A DNA stretch of 64,000 nucleotides from Daphnia pulex (Eukaryota > Arthropoda > Branchiopoda > Diplostraca > Daphniidae). Each line of letters opens with the position of its first letter. The first letter of the stretch is position 1. Of the stretch, positions 1 through 12,505 are shown one piece after another. The DNA lies in contig NC_060021.1 in the NCBI RefSeq assembly GCF_021134715.1, positions 10,944,501-11,008,500 of the forward strand. Reading direction: 5' to 3'. The notes under the pieces are model-generated. The model saw nothing but the letters and a program-made list of their open reading frames with translations, made no database searches and had not been told where the DNA came from. The position numbers and the translations under genes were made by a program.

Positions 1-3000
1 ATCACATTGCCTTGGCCCTTTTTTCTCTCTCTCTCTCTCTCTACTGTACACATCAAACGCGTTGCGCATCAAACCGTGATGGCCTCTTTTTTTCTTAGAT
101 TATTATTATTATTATTCATATCGTCGCTCTCGAACAAAAATTATGGAATTATTATTTTATTTTTTCTCTTAAATTTCGTCGTCGATTCTTTTGAGGGAAT
201 TTCCTGGAATTGGGGACCCATGTATTACATCCATTAACGGACTACTCCTCTGTCGCCTCTCTCTTGTGTTTAAAATTTTCGTTGTCAACTCGGCTCCTTT
301 AGAGCGTCGGATTTTGTAGCCAAAATGCTAAACGCAAAGAAACTAAGCGATTGAAAGAATATGACAATTACATTTAGGTTTTTTTTTTTTTTTGTATCTT
401 AGAAAAGAAAATCGTAGAGCATTTTTTTATTTTATTATTTTTCCGTCTTGACTTTTTCACTCCTGTCAACCCGCGTTGGGAACGACTTGACGAATGAGTT
501 TGGGCCGGCTGCGATTCGGTGGTGTCTTGGTGATCTGTGTGTGTGGGTCTGCGCCTGGAGATGGAAAAGTTATTCATGTGAATATAGTGAAAGAGAATGC
601 CGCCGAGTGAGTGGCTCTGATCCATCTGATTACCGACTCTATAGATCCCCAGCAACAAGCGTCTCAAAGCCGAGGAAGAAAAAGAGACAGCACGCCGGCC
701 TATATCGCCCGCAGACGGGGCGTGATGTCTGTGTGTGGCGCATTCACTCCAATTTTTCTTGGGATTTTGATTTTTTCTTCTTTTTTGTCTATGCGTAGAT
801 TGCGAATTGTTGTGTCACTGACAAATGTCCACCGAGCTCAAGAATAATGTCTTCATTGATGGTCTACAATTTCGGATTAGAAAAATAGGGGCGATGGAAA
901 AAGACAGGACGAAAAAAGAACCAAACCCAGGATGATCAAGATGAGCTGAAGATCCATCAGCAGCCCAACAGTATATATATATATATCCTGATCAGAGCTA
1001 CCGCCGCCATCATCGTCGCTCCACGATTGATTGCTCGACTGACGGCCTTTTGTTCTTTTAGAGACCCTTAAAAATGATTTGAAAAAAAAACGTCACCGGA
1101 GTTCTTCTTTTTTCTGTCATATAGCGCCAGGTTCTTTTATTTTTTTTTCGTTTCCTACCCTATAGGCCATCAGGATCGGTAGTAGAAAAGAGAGGCCCCT
1201 GATGATGGCGATATCTTTTTGGAAGGGAAAAAAAGTCATCCAAACCCGCTTCTCTTTTAAATTCTTTGTTAAGAAGAAGAAGAAGAAGAAGAAGAAGAAA
1301 AGTCTTTGACAGTTGCTTGATGTAGACATTAGTAAAAGCCAGCCAATCAATTCCTTTTAGGGACCGCGAGAGACTCTGCTTTTTTATTTTTCTTTAGCTT
1401 TTGTTTCTTTTCCCCCACCACCACCACCACCCTTCTCCATTTTCGAATGTGTGAGATAGTCAAATTGGAGGAAACCAAAAAGTAAATCGGACCCCGAGTG
1501 ATCCCCATTTCAGTTTTGATCGTAGTCGTTGTATCGGCAAACCCGTTCGACCTCGGCAGTATATGGCGTTGTTGTCGTATAGTTTTTATCTGTGACTGCG
1601 CGCTGATGGGCTCTGATCGGGTGGGAGGAGCAATAAGGGCCGGAGTAATTGGCCCGATCAATCGCTCGCCAAAAAAAGAGATTATTGATGGAGGCGAACG
1701 TACACAATATAAAAAAATATCACGAAATCAATTTCATCCTCTTTCAAAACAAAAGACTAATGAGATGCCATCAATCCTCCTCAGCTTTGGAGAGGAACCT
1801 GATGCCGTTGGCGATTTTACAAGACGACTCACGCGCCGATATCACGCGCCAACGGGCGTGTACCAGTCAGTCAGTTGGTTTTTTTTTTTTTTTTTTATTC
1901 GGTTGGTGCTTGGGTTCATTTGACTAGAGAGATTTGATATCCAGCTCAGATGGGACAGCGTGATTTCTCGGGAAAACACAAAAAGCAACGGTAAAGATTT
2001 TTCATTTCGGAGTGGAAATGATTGACGGACATCATTAACAATTCGAACCGTTTGGGGAGTGGGTGGTGGGCGGGATTTCGATCGTGAAGAAGGTTGATAT
2101 ATAAACTCGTTTGTCCAATATATATTTCTAAGTTGGCTAATGTTTTGGATGACGCTAGATTTGTATCCTGCCTCCTTCCTTTATTTTTTCTACCATCATC
2201 CCTTTCCTGTCGCTTGTCGTTTTTAATGTAGTCACAACCAACAAAATGATATAAATTCATTGGGAATCGAATAGCCGACAGCGTCGCCTCAACGTCTGCA
2301 TAGCTGAGAGCTCTGATTGGCGCAGCACGACCTTTTCTTCTCCGCGCATAATATTATTATTACATAATCGTCCCTCCTCAAACCAATCCTTGGCCAAAAT
2401 GGAAAAGAATTTCGGGCGACTTAATGTTGAGCATCTATCTATATATATATATAAAACCAAGTCACTCTGTTTGAAAGGGTCATCATCGTCGTCGTTGTCT
2501 CTTGAAATCGAGTCAATTATCTGAAGAGCAATTATCTAGACTCTTATGAGCTTCTTTTCTTTCCCCCCTGGTTTTTGGTTTCTGGTTCCGGATAGTAGAC
2601 CGTCGGCATCTGGATAGGATATGACTAATAATATTCTCTCCTCTGCCCAGCAACATGCGGGCACTTTTGGTTTCCGTGGGTTCATTTATTTCTTTAAAAA
2701 ATATGCTATTCTTTAACTATTTTTTCATACACAATTATCGGTAATTGCTATTTCGAAAATCTGGTCAAAATCTGAATCGCAGTCGATGACTTCATTCTTT
2801 CTCGTTTCTATATCCCGATAAGGAAATCTCCGCAAATAAATTGAAAGGATTTTTTCCGAAAAAAAATTCTTTGACTATTTTCGTTGATATTGAATGTTTG
2901 TTATTGAGTTATTTAGCTTCAAATAATTTGATTTTCTGAGAAATTGCTGAAGAGGCCGCCGCACATGTGGTCAAACATTTGCGGCGGCGGTTTAAAAAAC

Positions 3001-6000
3001 AAAACAAAAATAAAAATAAACCGACAGACAGACAAAGAAGAAAATGAAACGTCTCTGGAACACTTTCAAGTGGTCGAAATAGTCTTTAGTATTATTAAAC
3101 GTACACATCAGCTATTCTTCTTCTGTCTGGCCTTCTGGAGTGTGTCGCACTAAGTGGGGGCGAGTGTTCCTTTTGCCATTATCCAATAATGCGCTTATCA
3201 GCGACTGTTGCCGGCCGCCTTTTTTGAAAAATAAAAAGGCGGCAGAGGTTTGACTTTTGAAATCGATAATAATTATTTTCTTTTTCTTCCCGTTTGACGG
3301 AATTTAAAACAAACAAAAACACATCCATTGTTTCGAATAGGGGAAATGTTTTTCTTTTTCTTGTGTGTGTGGTTCCGTATGGAAGGCGCCAGCCTTCCAT
3401 CATTTAAACTTGAACCAATATATACGTCTTATTATCCCCTTGCTATAAGGGACCCTGTCGGAGGGTCTTGTATGGTCCCGTTTTGAATAACATTTGCCTC
3501 CAACAAGTTTAAAATAGGAGGTGGCCCTCCGAGTCGACCTTTGACCAACAAATACAAACTCTCGAATGACAATCACGATCGTATAATCACGGCGTTTATT
3601 TATTCCCTGGGACAGGCTGCTGCTGTGGCTTAATATTTCTTCGCTTGTTGATTTTGGGCTTCTTAAGAACAACATTACTTGCGAGAAGTGGCACTTTAAA
3701 ACTATGTATACGATTCGCAACGTTTGTAGGCCTCATATCGTTTCTGTCCAGTTCACTCAGCTTTCATGGCTCTCTGCTGCTGGGCAATTAGATTTCAAAC
3801 GTCAAGAAATTCTTGATGCCACTTTTTTGGGGGAATTGACATTTCCCGGGTGCCAAAACTTGTCGACTGTTTCTCATTATTCAGTTGTTTTTTTTCTCCC
3901 AAAATGTCTTGTTATGTCTTACATATTTAGTTGGAGACGCTGTGGGACCGTATATATACTCAAAACTAGACTTCCTTCCTTCACAGGGGTATGTTTAGGA
4001 TGTCTCTCGTTACCGGACCCAAAATATGACTATAGGGCGGGTGGGGGGATTTCTATTCCCAAATTTATTATTATCGATTTCATTTAAAGGGGATTTCCAT
4101 TTTTGAAGGGAAAGTGGGAGGGAGCCGCTGTTATGTATTTCCGATACTACATCATCATTATTAGTTAGTAGAGTCAGTTGTTGGTTAGACAGAAGGAAGC
4201 AGATGATTTCCATTAAAAAAAAAAACCGAAAAATCGGCCCGTCGGCCGGCGCTCGTGCCACCAGAAATTTCAATTTCGGTTCCTAGACTTCCTTATGTAC
4301 CACTTCCGGCGGCTTTTTTTTATTTTCCGCACGATACCAGTCGTTAAACATAATCTCGTGTCAAGTGTTTACTGCACACAGGCCTATACAACAGCCTACA
4401 CCTGGCCTACACGCTCTTGCGTAGCTGTTCAACTTATTTTTTAAATTTATTATTCATTAAATCAAAGCTAGCTTTTACCCCTCAGCCGCACATTTAACTC
4501 GTGCCCCGGCTGCACGACCGCGCTCACCCAAAAAAGAAAACCCCTTTTAAACTGCGCGCGCGGTGTATTTACGACAGGAGTCGCACCCGCCTGGTTCCTG
4601 CTGGCTCGCATGAATTCGTCAACACTTCTATACACAGCAGTGACATGTTTCTCCCGGTTGCGCAATCTCATTTCTCCCGTCTAAAGAATAAAAAAAGAAA
4701 AAGTTCTGTGACTAAATTTATTATACAAGAAGGACTTGAATTCTTCTTTCTTTTGTTTGGCCAGTTTTGTTTTACGTTGGGTGTGAGTCACATATCGCTG
4801 GTGGCGTTGCGCAATGCCCCGAGTGAACTCATCTTTTGTTGACTTTGTTTCCCATTTTTTGACATTTCGTTGCGCAAAGTTATTTACTTCCCCCCCAACA
4901 AAAATGGGAAGCAGCGAGAGGGGGGAGATTTTGAGTTCTTCCAGGTCAAGGCCACTAAAAGAAAAAAAACCTTTGGGGTCACCATGTGCGCTTGCACAAG
5001 ATGATTGTATATGCGTGTATGTACGTCGTCGTGCAGAGGCCTACATGGCGCGGGAGAAGGAGACAGCAGACCCTCCATCGATTGAATCGACTCAGGAAAA
5101 TGCGTTTTTCTTCTTCTTCCCTCTGCGCTCGTGCACGTCTCAGACTTGTGGAATGATATGTACAATGTCACCTGGAACTCGAGCCTATAAGCACAAGAGG
5201 AGAGAAAGTCCGTCGTGTGGAACCGGAGAGAAGGGAGGGGGGGATGGGTACCAGAAAGAAACAAGAAAAAGATGGATGGATTGTCGAATGTGTATTGAAA
5301 AACTCTGGTCGGGCGCGGGGTCTCATCCGAGTTGACGTCGCTTTCCGTCGTGATGGAACCGCAAGAGTCGTGAAGGAAATCGTCGTCTCTCCCTCTCATT
5401 TCCTCCTCCTCCTCCTTCTTCCCCCCCGAACGTTTCCAACAGCGACGAAATGAGGTTGAACATCCCCCCCCCCCCCAACTAAAAAACCCAAAAATTGTAC
5501 GACACTAGTCGAAACCAACCCGAAATAGTGGCATCCATCAGGTTGGTCTTTCTAGTGATCGATATTCACGTTCGGCGAAGCTATTCCATCATTAAATTTT
5601 GTAAATGCCTTCAGAATTTCCGTTGTTTTCTTTCAATTTCCTTTGAGAATGGAATAGCCAGTTTTCTTTTTGATTCTAGATTGTCCGAGTAGATAAACGG
5701 TTAATTCCGCGTATTGAATAATAAGTCGCCATCGTCGTCCGCTCTGATTCCACCGATGACGAAGGGCAAATGCCAACCATTTTCAGAATTCCCTTGGACA
5801 AACATTTTGTCATCGCCTCTTTTTCTTCTTCTTGTTCTGACTACATTATTCCGACCCAATAAATAGATTGGTCTTATTATTATTTCTGAATTAGAAGGAA
5901 ACGATTCCGGTTTGCGCCTTTTTTGTCCGTATATTTCATAATAAAAGAAATTGGTCGCCCAGGGAAAACGGGACGGTTATTATTACCCGTGGATTACAAA

Positions 6001-9000
6001 CTGATGGTCCGTTTGGATATTTTTTCTCGGAGAGTCTTTTTTTTTTCATTGTTCTCCATTCAAATCAAAAGAGTCGACGACTCGCTTCACTGATTCTACC
6101 CTTTCCGATTATCATACCAGATAAGTCGGACACATTGAAACCAGCGCCGCCGCTCTTTTTTTCCTCGAGTAATAATAGAAACTCATTTACAAATTCACTT
6201 TGCTGTGGTACGTGGCCATTCATAGAGAATCGGAAATCGGAGAGAACAATCTCAACCTTTCAGCAGCACTCGGCAGGTTCATTTCCTGTCGGAATTCTAT
6301 ATTAGCGAATATCACGTGCAGACGAAGAAGAAAAAAGAAACGAGATGCGGAATGGCAGCCTCGGCATTATGATGTGACGCATTCCGTTGCCGTTTGATGG
6401 AACGAAAGCTGCGGCAGGTGACAAGAGCCTTTTTTTTTAACTTGTTCTTCTTTTCCTAGCCGAAAGAGACAAGAATAAATAGCTTCTCTTTTTCTTTCAC
6501 CTCCACATACAGACGACACAAAAGATAAAAGGCGATGGTGGCGATATAGCCACAGCCTCCGCCGTGCGGATCTTTTTATTTTATTTTTAAATAATAATAA
6601 TGGCACAGTGATAGTTTAAATTTGTTATTGTCTGCGGTGAATAATCATTTAACTGCTGGGCCGAACCAAGAACAAAAAGAAAAAAACCCAGGAGGTGAAA
6701 GATGAGTATTTATTTGTTATCTCTTTGATCCGTTTCTATATAGTTGTTCGGTCGACTTTCTAAAAAAATCTGTGTGAAATATTATTTTGTTACCTGCTTC
6801 TGCATCATGCAAAGTCTTATCGTAATTGATCTCCCGAGCTCTCTCTCTCTCTCCGGAGAAGAAGACGGTTGTTCGAAACATTTTTTAAAATAAAAAGCTC
6901 AAAAGGAAATGTGGATGGAACACAACAACCAACAGCAACAACAGCAACAACGTCACGAGATCATTTTTTGAGAGTTGAGTTTCCTTTTGGCTGTGGACGT
7001 TTAGATTCGACGATGATGATGATGATGAAACGCGGGCCCCTTAATATCCCCATTGTGTGGCGGTCTCGAATTTCATTTCATCACACACAAGCGGACGGAC
7101 GGACGGACTCTTTAAATCATTAGATTCTTTTCGGCTAACGTGCAGGGCTGGTTTCCTGTTGCAGAGCTTTTCTTTTTAAAAGAAACAGAAAAAGAAGAAT
7201 GAAAACCGCATGTTATGTATTATTCATCAGCGCCTGCCACACGGCAGGCAGGACAATTAAAGCACAACAAAGACCATCGAGTTCCTTACATCACAGAGCA
7301 GCGGTCGAGTGTATTTGGGTTGTTGTTGTTTATTTTTACCGCAAACTTCTCGTCGTTCCGCACAACGTAACATTCGAATTTACCGGGGTTTTTTCATTTT
7401 CTTTCTGGCATCGGGCACGATTGTTTCCGACGCCCAGTCATCGAGTGACTGCACCGGCAATCGCAATAATATTATGATGGTGAATTTTCCACGTTTAGAT
7501 TTTTTGTTGCTTTCAATCATTTTGTTTTTTTCTTTTAATTTAAATTTTTAAAAGTGGAACTTGCTGCTGAGGTTCATTTCGTTCGCTTGTCCAATTCGAT
7601 TCTTTCATTAAGACAAAAAACAAAAACACACGCTGGTGAACTGGGAGATGAGTTCGTGTCGAAAGGACTTTTTTTTCCTGCTTCCACCAAAAGCTCACGA
7701 AACGTTTGTGTAGGAAAGAAAAAAGTCTTATCCGTCTGTTGTTTGAAAGCTTTTCCTATTTCGTGCATTTTTGCGGTGGCGGGAATAGTATATCTAATAA
7801 TATTTGAACCGACGCCTTAGCTAGCTCTAGCTAGCTCTCTCTCTGCTGGCTCCCACTCGGCGTGTGTTTATAAAAACAACGGTTCAAAAGTTCATCTGTG
7901 GCTTTCCTGTTTTCGCTCCGGTCGTCGGCCGTGAATAGTTTTTTTTTCTTCTTTTTCTTCTGTTTTTCTAGAGATAAGCACATCGCCCTCTCTCTGGCTG
8001 GTTGGGCTTATTATTATTATATTTCTCTCCCCTCTCTCTCTTCCGAAAAACCCCAAGCTTTTTTTGGTGTTTTCTATTGTTTTTGTCTTTTTAACTTTGC
8101 CCAGTTAATGACTTAATTACCCGAGCCATTACACCGAAAACCAAAAACAGTTATGACACAAGCAGAAATGAGGAGGAATGATTTCCCGACTCTGCGCTGA
8201 TGTTTTCGAGTTTAGTTTTCATTTTTATTTTCTTTGATTCTTTTCGATCATCACCGTCGTCGTCGTCGTGTGCTCGTCTCATTTCATCAACGTCTCCCAA
8301 AACTCAACGAGCCCAAAAGTTGACATTTTCGTCGTGCGGGCTCAGCTGCTCAAGTATCTCCCGCCGACCAGAACACAAACACAAACAAAATATAATAATA
8401 AAAAAATAGACAGAAAGCGCTCGCGCGTTGACAGCTCTTAACGTATTAATATTCAACAGCGCGAAAGAGATGCTGTTTGGAATAATTTAAAAAAAAAAAG
8501 ATATAATTAATATTAGAAATTTCTTTTTAAATGGCGGCGCTAGCGCGTTTATCTAATCTCGATCGAAACCAACATCAATAACACTTAAATAATATTTCAA
8601 AATTAACAAACAAGAAAACATTGTTGGGTGTTGTCCTTTTTTTTCTCTCTCTCTCTCCCGAAATGTTGTAACCCCACCGTTCCCGCGATATTGACCTTTG
8701 CGTGCGGATGATTATGGGACTGCGAACTCCCCCCCCCCAAAAAAAAATAAAATAAAATAAAAACCCCAAAAAGTTAAGGATAAGAAAATAACGTCATAAT
8801 AATAATAACAATAAAAAATAATAAAAAAGAAAAATTAAAAGAAGAATAAAGAATAAAGAAGAAGAAGAAGAAAGAAAAAAACAACACGGTCATGTGAGAA
8901 AAAATAACGCGAGCAGCGCACGTCACGATCCAGCGCAGGGATGCCGTGTAATAATAATAAAGGGAGAAAAAGAAGAAAAAAAAGGAGAAATGATACAACA

Positions 9001-12000
9001 CACACACACACAGAAAGAATATTCAAACGTTCGCGGTGCGTGTCGTTGGCTCTCTCCCGTCACACGATTCACCCCACCACCCACCCCACTATGTATGTAC
9101 GGTGGTGGTTTCCTCACATGATACCCCCTTTAAAAAAAAGTTTTTCTTCTTCTTTTTTATGATTCCGGTTCGGATCTTCTTTCTTTTTCTTTTTTTTGAC
9201 GTCATATTTTTTGTTTTTTTTTAGGAAGAAACAAAAAATGGAAGGGAATTTTTAGGATTGCGCGTAGGTTTCCTCGTGATTTTTGTAATATTACCATCAT
9301 GGAAGAGAGAGAGAAAAACTTGTGAGACTATATGGCTTCTTGCATGTCTTTTTCTATATTTTATTATTGAGTTGGGCACGTCAAAAATCCACTGGCACGC
9401 TCACGCCAGTTTTTTTTCTCCCCCCCCCTCCATTTTTAATGATGTGCTGCTCCTATTGTGTCTGTCGATGCAACCGCAAAACTCTCACCGTCCCTCGACA
9501 TGATACACATAGTATAGAGTTGATATACTTTGAGCCGCACCACACGGCCAGTAAATAACAATAAAAATGTGTAACAGTTCCACCGTGTCATTCGATATCG
9601 AAAATAACTTACAAGTCTCAGTTATTTCGACTTTTTTTTTTACGACACTTCCTGTGTGTGTGGGTCCATCGGGCGATGATGTGAACTGATTAGACGACCG
9701 GCAATAATAAAAAAAAAAAAACATTTTGTTTTTGGGGTGGAAGAAAATTTCATTTTGGGGAATATAATAAATGGGTCGTAAAAATACAAAGAAATGAAAC
9801 AAAAAAAAATCATTTCAACATGTCGCCTACCATAGACATGGGCGCACATTTTAGAAAAAAATAGACGACTGATGATTATAGATCCCATTTCTGTCTCGGG
9901 TCAGGTCGCGCAGGTCGGGTCGCCTCTCTATTCTTAGTAGTGCGGTTGGCTGTGTGAATGAAAAACCCAAGTCAATGGCTCAATTATAGACTAGCTCTCT
10001 CTGTGCTCCTATGGTAATTTACTATATGCTTGTATGTGTTTGTGTGTATATATAGCCCTAGCCCCTAGCCCCTAGCATGTGTGTTATTGTTATCTTTTGG
10101 CGAAGAAAACGCAGACGATCGGGCGCGACTGGATCCCAGTGTTTTTCGACTTTACGAACAACTCGAAATCATCATAATAATAATAAACAAGACCGGATGG
10201 GTCATCAATCCCCACCCTATTAGCCTTTTCCTTCTTTCTTTCCCCCCTTACATCCCAGCGAAGGGGGTGCTTATGATATTGCGGTAGGCCCAAATTTCTA
10301 AATGGCCATATTTATTGATATCCGATCTACATATATATATATAACCCCCGAACAAAGATTATTTCGACACGATACAGATGTCTAGCTGCTGCTATACATA
10401 GCCATTGGGAAGAAGAAGAAGGTGGTCATCCGACACTTTGTACAGTAGTCGTTTTTCCTATATAGATATTGATGTGTGTGTGTGTGCAACTCTCTCACAG
10501 ACAGCGCCAAAACGATAAAGAGGAAAAATCCTGTGACTCGGTGGAACCCCGAACCCGACTTAGGTGTCACATTTTGTTTCCTATATAGGAAAAGAGTCTC
10601 TCATCCGCAATTGGGGGAGGGCCAAAAAGAGCGGATGGGAAATAAGGGCCTCGTCCAGCAGCACACCCGACATGTTCGCTCCTACAAGGTCCGGCCGTTG
10701 TGTTTCTCCGCCTTCTTCTTCTTCTTCCCCCATCGAACTTGTGTGTGTCTATAACCAAATGGGTGTAGTAGGCTCTTCTCTTGGTCCGATGGCTGGGAAA
10801 TTAGCGCCCGTTTCCCATGTTCGACACGGATCACTTGGTCTCCTTTTGTTTTCCTTTTGTTTTTTCTTTTCTGACTCACTTGTTTCACACAAGTTGTCGC
10901 CTTTCTCACGCTAGTCACACAGGGGACATACAGTCGGACACACATTACAACAATCGTCTTCTGTTTCGCCCTAAATGGTCGACTTGTGTCGTTTGACATT
11001 TCAAATGACTCTCTGGGGGGGTTAGCAGAGATTCCACATCTCTAGAAAACGATTCCGTCAATCTGGAATTGGATGTGTCCAAACTTGTTTGCACTGGTCA
11101 CACCGGAGCATTACGTCAACTGTCAACGTCGAGCAATGACATTCACGTTTTTAGAACGAGATTCGGTCGGCCGAATGCGGAACAATTCAATTCTTAACGA
11201 CATTAAACGGTTTAAACGGAGTGAATTATTGGTTTTGATTTTGCCCAGTCGGTCGGAGAGGTCAAGATCAAAGGAGTTTGAACAGACAGACAGGCCCAGA
11301 CATAATAAGCAGCGGCAAGAAGAGGAAACGAAAAAGAAGTTGATGGCCACAGCTGGTGCTGCTGCTAAACTGTCGCCACCAAGCGGTGGGAAAAGAGCGC
11401 GCGGACCACATGGTCGTGTGGTGGCTGGCCCTACAGTCCTACACCTACCACTCTCTCTCAGTTGGTTTGTTCCACCACCCTCTCTCTCAATCAGAGCCTC
11501 CCACCACCACCCAAGGAAGGCGCCCTTCTCCATTTCAAGAAACGTGAAGGGGGGAGCGAGCAGCAAGCAGCACTGCAGCAGCGCAGCAGCACTGGGGCAA
11601 CATTTGAAAAAGCCACCAAAAAGTCTCGGCTCCTCCCCCTTCCTACTCCTCCCCTCCAGGGGGGGTGGTCCTGGGGGTTGGGTAAGGAAAAAAAAAAAAG
11701 GCGCTTTAACTTTTCCTCCGTCCCGGCCTTGGTCTTCAGTTCCGAGTTGAATGTCGTTCGCTTCACAGGTGTCGTCTCCACGCTCTTCCGTTTTTTCCCA
11801 CCAACGACCACATCGATTCAAAAATATACAACAACCGACAACAACCCCCAACAAATAAAATCAAAGAATTTCAATAAAACAGAACCAACTCGTTCGTGAA
11901 ATTTCGCAGTGTGTCGTGTAGTGCTTGTGATTGTGTGAGTGTTGCCAGTTGGAAAACTTGGAAATTCGTTTCCCCACACGCCACCACCACGTTGATGCTT

Positions 12001-12292
12001 CGACTTTTGACAACGTGATCGTTTGAGTGGCCCGTGAGATGATTACCACCACGCCGAGTGTCTGAAAATTTCAATTTCGAAACCGCCAATAATATTCGTC
12101 GTCTTGTGGACACGTGTGTGTGGGCGAGCGCGCGATCGGAGGATTAAAAGTGAAAATCCAGCCATCAACAATTTTGTTACGAGGTGGGAAAAAATCAGAA
12201 AAAAAAGAATTGTGAAGGTCTCCCCGTGTGTGTGTGCTGTGCTGTGTGTGTGTGAGAGTGTGTGTCGATTTGCATAACGAACGCCTTTTGGA
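1..12292. other. Noncoding upstream region of Serrate, including its presumed promoter and 5' UTR
   Basis: No reading frame here resembles a protein. The long frames are low-complexity translations of T, TTC, CA or C runs. The stretch has many poly-T and TTC tracts, CA/GT microsatellites near 9,000 and 10,470, C runs (for example 5464-5476) and an AAG repeat at 1271-1301. The 600 bp before the Serrate ATG are the likely promoter and 5' UTR. A TCAGT initiator-like motif lies at 11736-11740, but I cannot fix the start site. Short upstream frames exist (ATG at 11994, 8 codons with its stop; ATG at 12039, 9 codons with its stop) and would be uORFs if that part is transcribed. Su(H)-like words TGTGAGAA (8893-8900) and TTCTCACG (10903-10910) occur singly. 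Confidence 0.6.
1271..1301. repeat. AAG microsatellite
   Basis: About ten AAG units in the upstream region. One of many purine/pyrimidine triplet tracts in this locus. Confidence 0.9.
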
Positions 12293-12505
12293 ATGGAGGC
12301 GATTCGGCGACCGTGTCGGACGATCTCGACAGTCGAGTCGACAACGACGACAATGAAGAAGAAGAATTTCTGCCAAAGTTGTTGTGCCGGTCATCAGAGT
12401 CAAAGAAGGAAAAGCAGTTGGTCGTGTTTACCGTCGAGTTCAATGTCGTTCACATCATCGGCCGTGATTTGGATAGCCCTACTCTTATCCACCGCTCACC
12501 TGACG
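12293..12505 (+). CDS. Ser: Serrate exon 1: long leader with internal signal peptide
   Basis: Encodes residues 1-71 and ends in phase 0 at the donor GTATGT. In-frame ATGs lie at 12293, 12353 and 12443. The hydrophobic core ([14 protein letters not shown]) sits directly after the third, and cleavage is expected in the next exon after LASA. The first ATG has G at -3 and G at +4, the second A at -3, and the third a weak T at -3, so translation probably begins upstream of the classical signal-peptide position. Fly Serrate also has a long N-terminal extension before its hydrophobic core, as I recall it, which supports the long form. The true start needs transcript or proteomic data. Confidence 0.75.

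Noticed and set aside
10050..10080. Three CCCTAG-type units resembling a telomere motif
   Set aside because: Only about three imperfect copies; arthropod telomere repeat is TTAGG, so chance simple repeat is likelier.
11073..11854. Two long frames (225 codons +, 243 codons -) just upstream of Serrate
   Set aside because: Both strands are open over the same GC-richer stretch, the translations are low-complexity Ser/Pro/Lys without domains, and position fits promoter/5' UTR.
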